This document shows positions 1 through 6,094 of a stretch of 32,624 nt of DNA, one piece after another. The notes beneath the pieces are model-generated. The model searched no databases. It saw only the letters and a list, made by a program, of their open reading frames with translations, and was not told the DNA's origin. Made by a program: the position numbers and the translations under genes. The stretch spans positions 1 to 32,624 of the forward strand of contig JALOAQ010000016.1 in NCBI GenBank assembly GCA_023228725.1, read 5' to 3'. This DNA is from Bacteroidales bacterium (GTDB lineage Bacteria; Bacteroidota; Bacteroidia; Bacteroidales; ML635J-15). The number at the start of each line of letters is the position of its first letter. Position 1 is the first letter of the stretch.

Positions 1-866
1 AATCAATGATATCAAAAGCAAATACAAATATCAATCCTTATTTTGAATTATCAGGTACTTTTGGTTCGGATATACGCGACAAAGCAATGATTTTAGAAAC
101 ATTAGTAGAGCTTGGCGAAAAAGATAAAGCTTTTATGGTTTTACGAGAAATTTCTGAATTTATGGGTTCTAAAAAATATGCTTCAACTCAAACTACGGCC
201 TATGCCCTATTAGCATCTGCAAAATATGTAAAAAAATGGGCAGTTTCTGATAAAATTGAATGTAATTATAGCTTTAATGGAGTGAATTATAATGTTAATT
301 CAAATAAAGCTGTTTATAAAGCTCCTTTAAATATATTTGAAAATAAAGAAAATAATTTTGAACTAAATCCAACTGAAAATAATTCTTATTATGTTAGAAT
401 TATTAAAAAAGGTATTCCTGAGCCCGGAAATGAAAATGCAGCATCTTCAAATATAAATATGAATGTTAAATATACTAGTTTAAGCGGTAATCCAATTGAT
501 ATTAGCAATATTCCGCAAGGAACCGATTTTATTGCTAGTGTTAGTATTTCCAATGCGGGTAATTTACCAAATTTAAACAATGTCGCTTTATCTCAAATAT
601 TCCCCTCAGGTTGGGAAATTATAAATTCTAGAATGTTTACTACTGAATTAGGCAATGATTCTTATTACACATATCAAGATATTAGAGACGACAGAGTGTT
701 AACATATTTTAATATTTATGGACGAAATGTTTATACATACAGAATCATGCTTACAGCTGCATATGAAGGAAAATATTACCTGCCTGCAAGCGTTTGTGAA
801 ACAATGTATGACGATTCTAATTATGCTCGCACAAAAGGTCAGTGGATAAACGTGAAAGGGTTTTAG
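1..866 (+). CDS. Alpha-2-macroglobulin family protein, C-terminal part (5' end outside window)
   Basis: The reading frame is already open at the left edge, so the ATG at 6 is internal and only about the last 287 residues are visible. The segment GSDIRDKAMILETL followed by a helical stretch with TQTTAYALLA resembles the alpha-helical thioester/complement-like domain of bacterial alpha-2-macroglobulins. The remainder is beta-rich with FPSGWEI and ends in KGQWINVKGF, as in their C-terminal domain. These are very large periplasmic or lipid-anchored proteins thought to trap foreign proteases and protect the envelope. The thioester and bait regions lie outside the window and cannot be checked. The stop codon directly abuts the ATG of the next gene, so the two are probably co-transcribed. 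The family call is fairly secure; the function is by family only. Confidence 0.8.
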   Translation, partial: SMISKANTNINPYFELSGTFGSDIRDKAMILETLVELGEKDKAFMVLREISEFMGSKKYASTQTTAYALLASAKYVKKWAVSDKIECNYSFNGVNYNVNSNKAVYKAPLNIFENKENNFELNPTENNSYYVRIIKKGIPEPGNENAASSNINMNVKYTSLSGNPIDISNIPQGTDFIASVSISNAGNLPNLNNVALSQIFPSGWEIINSRMFTTELGNDSYYTYQDIRDDRVLTYFNIYGRNVYTYRIMLTAAYEGKYYLPASVCETMYDDSNYARTKGQWINVKGF

Positions 867-2279
867 ATGAAAATTAAACTTTATTTTTTATTTTTTAGTA
901 TATTTCTTAGCATTTCTTGTAATAAAATTCAAGAAAAAAGCTTTTATTATGAAAATATCAATACTGAACTTATAGAAATAAAAAATAATTCCAATAAAAC
1001 TGCTAAGTTTAAAATATTGATTAATAATAATGATTTTAGTTCAGAAACTGCAATTATAAGTTTTATTAAAAATATGGAAAATGAATACGAAAATGAGCCT
1101 TTAGAAATGAAGGCTTTTCGTTTTGTAAGAGATTTTTCTTTTCACGAAAATCCAATTAGTGAAATAAATTGGACTTTTTCTCCTTTGGTTTTAATAAATT
1201 CTTTAGGTGGAGCATTATGTGGTTCACGCTCAGCAGTTTTAACAAATATTTTACACAAATTAGGTTTTGATGCAAGATCTTGGTGTATTGAAGGGCATGT
1301 TGTTACAGAAGTTTTTTCAAACAATAAATGGAAAGTTTTAGACGTGGACAACGGAATGTATTATTTTAATAATAATATGGAAATTGCTTCATATCAAGAA
1401 CTTTGCAGCGAAGAAGATTTAATTATAAATCCTATTTGTGAACTTATTGACAAAAATGATTTTTATTATTCTTGGATATATTCAAAAAGAATGGCTGATT
1501 TGTACTCTAGTTTAGATGATAATTGTATTTTTAATAATACTTATAGCGAGGATTTAGAAAATATGGAAATCATTTTTGAATTACCTGCAAACTCTAAAAT
1601 AAAATTTCCAATTAGTGAAAAATATTCTACTAATTTATATTCTTATCTTGAGTTGACAATTCCAAAAAGTCATAATACTAAAATAAATTTTCCTCTTGTA
1701 TTAGCAGGAATTAAAGGAAAAGGTAAAATTAAATATCAAAACCAAGTGCTTGATATTGAGAATTTTAATATTGAAGATTTATTAAAAAATCAAGAAAACA
1801 TTTCATTTGATTATGAGATATTAGAAAATGAAAACACTTTAAAATTGTATTATTTTATAAACCCTTTTTTATTTAAATCAAATGATGTAAATGAATTGAA
1901 ACTAATTGGCGAAAATCTTAATAATATTCAATTTAAACAATATATTCGTAATGATTTTAGCTTTTATTATACTCGTAAGCAAAGTCCGATGTACAATTTA
2001 TTAGACTCGCTAATATATAAAAATCCTGAATTTATAAATCAAGATACAAGTAATTTTAATGCAGATTATATTGAATATATAATAAATACTTTAGAAAACA
2101 ATAAAACAATTGAGCAGAATTTTGATATAAATAAATTTAAAACTGAATTTATTAGCATTTGTGAACTTCCTAAAAAATATAGTAAAACTGATTATTTATC
2201 ATATTTGAAAAGAGAAAATACTATACTTTTATTATTGCAATTATTAGAGTTCAATAAACTTAGCAAAGAAAATTACTAA
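867..2279 (+). CDS. Transglutaminase-like lipoprotein
   Basis: The protein has 470 residues with a lipoprotein signal (hydrophobic residues 4-17, lipobox ending at Cys18), so it is probably anchored in an envelope membrane. Residues about 80-170 look like a transglutaminase/protease-like fold with a Cys-His-Asp triad: Cys118 in GGALCGSRSAVL, His144 in IEGHVVTEVF, and Asp159 or Asp161 in WKVLDVDNGMYY. Such domains in bacteria usually hydrolyse or rearrange peptide or isopeptide bonds; the substrate here is unknown. The C-terminal ~300 residues are beta-rich and not recognised. The ATG follows the stop of the alpha-2-macroglobulin gene with no gap, which suggests translational coupling and a joint envelope role. 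The last eight codons lie inside the first copy of a ~91-bp direct repeat, so the present C-terminus could have been altered by the insertion downstream. Confidence 0.7.
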   Translation: MKIKLYFLFFSIFLSISCNKIQEKSFYYENINTELIEIKNNSNKTAKFKILINNNDFSSETAIISFIKNMENEYENEPLEMKAFRFVRDFSFHENPISEINWTFSPLVLINSLGGALCGSRSAVLTNILHKLGFDARSWCIEGHVVTEVFSNNKWKVLDVDNGMYYFNNNMEIASYQELCSEEDLIINPICELIDKNDFYYSWIYSKRMADLYSSLDDNCIFNNTYSEDLENMEIIFELPANSKIKFPISEKYSTNLYSYLELTIPKSHNTKINFPLVLAGIKGKGKIKYQNQVLDIENFNIEDLLKNQENISFDYEILENENTLKLYYFINPFLFKSNDVNELKLIGENLNNIQFKQYIRNDFSFYYTRKQSPMYNLLDSLIYKNPEFINQDTSNFNADYIEYIINTLENNKTIEQNFDINKFKTEFISICELPKKYSKTDYLSYLKRENTILLLLQLLEFNKLSKENY

Positions 2280-2347
2280 TTCTGTCAAATATCAGTTTTA
2301 AAGAAATATTTATATGTTTTTTTTTAATATTTTCGCAATATGAAAAA
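2256..2347 (+). repeat. ~91-bp direct repeat, copy A
   Basis: This copy runs from the last codons of the transglutaminase-like gene through the 60-bp spacer and the first codons of the broken rhuM gene. Copy C differs from it at only two positions over 91 bp. Copy B differs by one substitution and a change in the T-run. Identity with copy B continues through the rhuM start to 2440. A possible -7 element TATTTTCG (2328-2335) lies just before the rhuM ATG at 2340. Confidence 0.92.
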
Positions 2348-2690
2348 TGAAATAATAATCTACCAATCAGATGATTTGTCTGAAAGGATTGAAGTAAGAA
2401 TGGAGGACGAAACTGTTTGGCTTTCACAACAGCAAATGGCTGTCTTATTTCAACAGACAAAACAAAATATTAGTTTACATATAAATAATTGCTTTAGAGA
2501 GAATGAATTAGAACAACTTTCAGTTGTCAAGGATTCCTTGACAACTGCTTCTGATGGTAAAAAATATAAAACAAAATATTATAATCTCGATGTCATTATT
2601 TCTGTGGGTTATCGAGTAAAATCTAAGCTATGTAACAAAATTTTGTATTTGGGCGAATTGTAAAAACGGACATATATTATTTCAAACTAA
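2340..2690 (+). pseudogene. Broken RhuM-family gene (N-terminal part, frameshifted)
   Basis: The open frame gives 107 residues (stop at 2663) beginning MKNEIIIYQSDDLSERIEVR, matching the N-terminus of the intact RhuM protein at 3104. It keeps the WLSQQQMA helix-turn-helix start and YYNLDVIISVGYRVKSK. After SK the frame is lost. Read in another frame, TKFCIWAN at about 2636-2659 matches the expected TQFRIWAT, so a small indel destroyed the gene, and nothing of the later coiled-coil and PLD-like parts remains. Nucleotides 2340-2440 are identical to 3104-3204, and 2572-2628 match 3354-3410 at 56 of 57 positions, while the stretch between (the DNA-recognition region) is strongly divergent. It is probably not functional, unless the short N-terminal DNA-binding fragment is still made. 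Confidence 0.8.
2521..2547. repeat. Perfect 12-bp inverted repeat inside broken rhuM
   Basis: The left arm CAGTTGTCAAGG (2521-2532) and right arm CCTTGACAACTG (2536-2547) are exact reverse complements around a 3-nt ATT loop. The arms encode most of SVVKDSLTT, just after the predicted helix-turn-helix. The loop starts 193 nt after the ATG, the same offset as in the intact rhuM copy. Confidence 0.9.
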
Positions 2691-2699
2691 TTGAAAAAA

Positions 2700-3017
2700 A
2701 TGGAAGATAAAATTATCATATCACAGAAAGAAATAGAAAATAGAATTTTTATTTTTCGAGATTCACAAGTTATGCTTGACCGTGATTTAGCAGAAATGTA
2801 TCAGGTAGAGACTAAAGTTTTAAATCAAGCTGTCAAGCGGAATATAGAAAGATTCCCTAAACAGTTTCGATTTCAACTTACTAACAATGAAAAAATGCAA
2901 CTGGTCACAAATTGTGACCGGTTCGAATCTCTAAAATACTCTTCGGTAAATCCTTACGCTTTCACCGAACAAGGAGGCGCAATACTGTCTGCTGTTTTAC
3001 GTAGTGAGGTTGTTTAA
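2700..3017 (+). pseudogene. Truncated ORF6N-domain protein gene
   Basis: About 105 residues from the ATG at 2700; an in-frame TTG at 2691 is a less likely start. Residues about 3-100 match the ORF6N (KilA-N/Bro-N related) DNA-binding domain: DRDLAEMYQVETKVLNQAVK, RNIERFPKQFRFQLT and PYAFTEQGGAILSAVL. Full-length relatives usually continue with a helical extension and a C-terminal region. Here the frame stops at RSEVV, one base before repeat copy B begins, so the gene was apparently cut off by the repeat-associated rearrangement. These proteins are typical of phages and mobile DNA and act as DNA-binding regulators or antirepressors. The domain call is firm; whether the 105-residue product is functional is unknown. 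Confidence 0.78.
2899..2923. repeat. 11-bp inverted repeat inside ORF6N gene
   Basis: The left arm AACTGGTCACA (2899-2909) pairs with TGTGACCGGTT (2913-2923) around the 3-nt loop AAT, with a single G-T wobble. The arms encode QLVTNCDRF, directly after the DNA-binding segment, which is a comparable position to the inverted repeats in both rhuM copies. Confidence 0.85.
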
Positions 3018-3018
3018 C

Positions 3019-3204
3019 AAACTTAGCAAAGAAAATTACTAATTCTGCCAAATATCAGTTTTAAAGAAATATTTATATGTGTTTTTTTTAATATTTTCGC
3101 AATATGAAAAATGAAATAATAATCTACCAATCAGATGATTTGTCTGAAAGGATTGAAGTAAGAATGGAGGACGAAACTGTTTGGCTTTCACAACAGCAAA
3201 TGGC
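3019..3204 (+). repeat. Direct repeat, copy B (extended identity with copy A)
   Basis: The ~91-bp core corresponds to copies A and C, with one T-to-C change and a one-base insertion that breaks the T-run. Identity with copy A (2256-2440) extends through the first 101 bp of the rhuM coding sequence. It starts one base after the stop of the truncated ORF6N gene. A potential -7 element TATTTTCG lies at 3092-3099, five bases from the rhuM ATG at 3104. Confidence 0.92.
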
Positions 3205-3988
3205 GAAATTGTTTGGGCGAAACCGTGTTGCTATCACACAACACATTGGCAATATATTTAAAGAAGGAGAATTGGACGAAAAAGTGGTATGTAAGGATTT
3301 CTTACACACCACTCAACACGGTGCTATAACAGGAAAAACGCAAGATAAAATCGCAAAATATTATAACCTCGATGTCATTATTTCTGTGGGTTATCGAGTA
3401 AAATCTAAGCAGGGTACTCAATTCAGAATTTGGGCAACAAAAGTTTTAAAAGATTACCTCATGAAAGGCTATGCTATCAACAATAGAATGAACCGTTTAG
3501 AAGATAAAGTGGACAGCTTAAATAATAAAATGAATAAAATTGATTTACAAATCAAAACAATAGAACTCCCCACCCAAGGTGTTTTCTTTGACGGACAAAT
3601 CTTTGATGCTTATGAAATTGCTTCTAAAATTATTCGTTCTGCTAAGAAAAGTATTGTATTGATTGATAATTATATAGATGAAAATACTTTAACTCATTTA
3701 GCCAAAAAAAATAAAAACGTAAATGTATTGTTGCTCTCCAAAAATACAAGCAAACAACTGAAATTAGACATTGAAAAAGCTAATGCACAATACGGCAATT
3801 TTGAGCAAAAAATATTCAGCAAAAGCCACGACCGCTTTCTAATTATTGATAATTCAGAAGTTTACCACTTGGGAGCTTCGCTAAAAGATTTGGGGAAAAA
3901 GTGGTTTGCTTTTTCAAAAATTGGGAAAGAATGGGGGGAAATGATTTTAAAAGAGATTGGTAATGACATAATTAAAAAATACAGTTAA
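3104..3988 (+). CDS. RhuM-family DNA-binding protein with C-terminal PLD-like domain
   Basis: The protein has 294 residues. Residues 1-125 form the RhuM-type domain: WLSQQQMAKLFGRNRVAITQ is a helix-turn-helix, and YYNLDVIISVGYRVKSKQ plus TQFRIWATKVLKDYLMKGYA are family hallmarks. Residues 126-155 are a short coiled coil (RMNRLEDKVDSLNNKMNKID). Residues 158-294 resemble a phospholipase-D-like half domain with HDRFLIID (His242, Arg244, Asp249, an HKD variant with Arg for Lys) followed by GASLKD. The protein may therefore bind DNA as a dimer and carry a nuclease-like or degenerate PLD module. RhuM is named after a Salmonella pathogenicity-island gene of unclear biochemical role and is common on mobile DNA. 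The gene sits between direct-repeat copies B and C next to broken relatives, so it is probably the surviving member of a horizontally acquired cassette. Confidence 0.82.
   Translation: MKNEIIIYQSDDLSERIEVRMEDETVWLSQQQMAKLFGRNRVAITQHIGNIFKEGELDEKVVCKDFLHTTQHGAITGKTQDKIAKYYNLDVIISVGYRVKSKQGTQFRIWATKVLKDYLMKGYAINNRMNRLEDKVDSLNNKMNKIDLQIKTIELPTQGVFFDGQIFDAYEIASKIIRSAKKSIVLIDNYIDENTLTHLAKKNKNVNVLLLSKNTSKQLKLDIEKANAQYGNFEQKIFSKSHDRFLIIDNSEVYHLGASLKDLGKKWFAFSKIGKEWGEMILKEIGNDIIKKYS
3283..3313. repeat. 14-bp imperfect inverted repeat inside intact rhuM
   Basis: The left arm AGTGGTATGTAAGG (3283-3296) and right arm TCTTACACACCACT (3300-3313) pair around a 3-nt ATT loop with 12 Watson-Crick pairs, one G-T and one A-C mismatch. 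The arms encode KVVCKDFLHTT. Relative to the copy in the broken rhuM, five pairs differ on both sides in a compensating way. Confidence 0.88.
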
Positions 3989-4011
3989 ATGAATAAGGAA
4001 TTAATTTGATT

Positions 4012-4102
4012 AACTTAGCAAATAAAATTACTAATTCTGTCAAATATCAGTTTTAAAGAAATATTTATATGTTTTTTTTTAATATTTTCGCAACATGAAA
4101 AA
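4012..4102 (+). repeat. ~91-bp direct repeat, copy C
   Basis: Compared with copy A it has two substitutions in 91 bp. Here it forms the upstream region and first codons of resB. The part corresponding to the end of the transglutaminase-like gene carries a G-to-T change that creates an earlier stop in that frame. The arrangement suggests that resB originally followed the transglutaminase-like gene directly and that the rhuM/ORF6N material was inserted with duplication of this junction. TATTTTCG at 4083-4090 is a possible -7 element very close to the resB ATG. Confidence 0.92.
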
Positions 4103-5294
4103 ATCGTTTTTAAAACTAGCTATAATAATTCCTATAATTCTATTTTTTGTAGGAATTACTTTACAAGGATTTCTTGGAGATTTTCCCTTACAAGCTTTTA
4201 AATTTCCAATTAATATAATAGTTTTTGCTGATGTATTTATCTCTAGCATAGTTTTGCATTGGCTTTTTAAAAATAAAAATTTTATAAAGTTTCTGTCATC
4301 AGGATATGCTGCCCTAAGTTCTATTGCTTTATTTTCAGCAATGGTAATTATTATGGTAAGCACTGCACAAGAAAATACGGATAATGCTTTTATAAAGTTT
4401 TTTGGCTTTAATAATGTTATTTATACTTGGACTTATGCCCTCTCCTCTTTTTATTTACTTATAAGTCTTGGATTAGCAACTTTACGCCGGCTTTTTCCAT
4501 TTACTACAAAAAATATTTTTTTCTATCTTAATCATTTTGGTTTTTGGCTTATTGTTGCCGCAGGCAGCCTTGGACAAGCAGATAAACAAAGACTAAATAT
4601 TTCTGTACCTGAAGGCGAATTGGTTTGGTATGCACATGATTCTAAGGGTAAATATCAAGAACCCGACTTTGCAATAAAATTAGATAGTTTTAAAATTAAA
4701 TATTATCCACCAAAACTTGCAATTGTCGATATTCATGGCAATATGCTTAAAGCTAAAGAATTTCAACCTAAAGAATTAATTAAGGGCGAAAAAATAAAAT
4801 ATAAAGCTTTTAATATTGAAGTTTTGGATATTTATGAAAATGCGATAGCTACAAAAGATACAGTTTTATTTGTTGCAGGTTTGCCCGAAAATACTGTAGT
4901 TGCAAAACTTAAAGTAAATAATAAAGTTCTTTATATTCAAAATGGTACAAGCTTTCATAATCCAATACTTGCAAAAATATCAGCAAAAGAAAGATTGGCA
5001 ATCTTAAGCCCTGAACCAAGTTATTTTGGCTCTTATATTGGTTTATATACAAAAACAGGAATTAAAAACGAAAAGCACTTGATAGAGGTTAATAAACCAT
5101 TGATTATGAAATCTTGGACTATTTATCAAACCTCATATTTTAAATTAGATGATTACTCTCAAGATGTATATGTGTCTGTGTTAACAGCAGTTTACGACCC
5201 ATGGCTGAAAATTGTTTACCTTGGGTTTGCAATGTTAGTTATTGGAGTAGTTTATCTAATTTTTAGTCGTCCATCTTTAAAAATAAAAAAATAA
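4095..5294 (+). CDS. resB: ResB-like cytochrome c biogenesis protein (CcsB/Ccs1-type)
   Basis: A 399-residue inner-membrane protein with N-terminal transmembrane segments (about 7-29, 42-60, 70-90, 108-130 and 143-162), a large periplasmic beta-rich domain (about 165-370) and a final transmembrane helix (about 373-393). This is the layout of ResB/Ccs1 proteins from Bacteroidota. The HFGFWLIVAAGSLGQAD segment at the last N-terminal helix is characteristic. With CcsA it forms the system II haem exporter and ligase that attaches haem to CXXCH motifs of c-type cytochromes. Its stop codon overlaps the ccsA ATG by one base (TAATG), so the two are coupled. In many Bacteroidota this pair follows nrfHA nitrite reductase genes; none is present here. 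Its upstream region is repeat copy C, so its expression may have been affected by the insertion. Confidence 0.85.
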   Translation: MKKSFLKLAIIIPIILFFVGITLQGFLGDFPLQAFKFPINIIVFADVFISSIVLHWLFKNKNFIKFLSSGYAALSSIALFSAMVIIMVSTAQENTDNAFIKFFGFNNVIYTWTYALSSFYLLISLGLATLRRLFPFTTKNIFFYLNHFGFWLIVAAGSLGQADKQRLNISVPEGELVWYAHDSKGKYQEPDFAIKLDSFKIKYYPPKLAIVDIHGNMLKAKEFQPKELIKGEKIKYKAFNIEVLDIYENAIATKDTVLFVAGLPENTVVAKLKVNNKVLYIQNGTSFHNPILAKISAKERLAILSPEPSYFGSYIGLYTKTGIKNEKHLIEVNKPLIMKSWTIYQTSYFKLDDYSQDVYVSVLTAVYDPWLKIVYLGFAMLVIGVVYLIFSRPSLKIKK

Positions 5295-6094
5295 TGATTT
5301 GGAATTTATTAAATATAACTTTTATTTTATTTGCGTTTTTTTGGTTTAGTGGCTCATTAACAATTTTATTTTATAAAAATGAAATAAAATCTTTTAAAAT
5401 CGCTAGCATTTTACCAATATTTTCTAATATTATATTAGCTTTATTTATTGGCTTTTTGTGGCAAGAATTAGAAAGACCACCGCTTAAAACTATGGCAGAA
5501 ACAAGGTTATGGTATTCTATGTTTGTATCTTTAATTACTTGGATAATTTTTTTAAGAACAAAATCAAAACCTCTATATTTACTAGGCTTTATCATGTCTT
5601 CTGTGTTTTTGTTAGTTGATATTATTCATCCTGAATATCAAACAAAAAATTTGATGCCAGCTTTGCAAAGTCCATGGTTTATACCTCATGTAGTTATTTA
5701 TATGATTTCATATGCCATTTTTGCAGCAGCAAGTTTAACAATTTTTATTGGCGTTTATAATACTTATAAAAAAGGAAAAATTGATATTACTAGCATAAAC
5801 CTTTCAATGAATTTGGTTTACCCTGGCTTTGCTTTATTGACATTAGGTATGATTATGGGTTCTGTTTGGGCTAAAATTGCTTGGGGAGACTACTGGTCAT
5901 GGGATGTAAAAGAAACTTGGGCTTTGCTAACTTGGTTATTTTACTTAATTTGTATTCATTTACACTTTTCATTTGCTAAAAAACAAAAACTCTTAATGTT
6001 TTTACTTGCATTTTCTTTCTTAGTTTTAATAATAACTTGGATGGGAATACAATATTTCCCCGGAGGCGTTAGCAGTGTTCATGTTTATGGATAA
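5294..6094 (+). CDS. ccsA: CcsA-type cytochrome c biogenesis protein
   Basis: A 266-residue polytopic membrane protein of the haem-handling family. The tryptophan-rich WWD motif is clear at residues 197-214 (WGDYWSWDVKETWALLTW), with candidate haem-ligand histidines at 132 (PWFIPHV) and 222/224. It pairs with ResB to carry haem across the membrane and ligate it to apocytochrome c at the periplasmic face. It is translationally coupled to resB by a TAATG overlap. Its 3' end overlaps by 10 bp the end of the convergent methyltransferase gene, so there is no room for a dedicated terminator. Confidence 0.92.
   Translation: MIWNLLNITFILFAFFWFSGSLTILFYKNEIKSFKIASILPIFSNIILALFIGFLWQELERPPLKTMAETRLWYSMFVSLITWIIFLRTKSKPLYLLGFIMSSVFLLVDIIHPEYQTKNLMPALQSPWFIPHVVIYMISYAIFAAASLTIFIGVYNTYKKGKIDITSINLSMNLVYPGFALLTLGMIMGSVWAKIAWGDYWSWDVKETWALLTWLFYLICIHLHFSFAKKQKLLMFLLAFSFLVLIITWMGIQYFPGGVSSVHVYG

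Noticed and set aside
2256..4102. Insertion sequence or CRISPR explanation for the three direct repeats
   Set aside because: There is no transposase gene, no terminal inverted repeats, and the spacers are genes of ~760 and ~990 bp, not short regular spacers.
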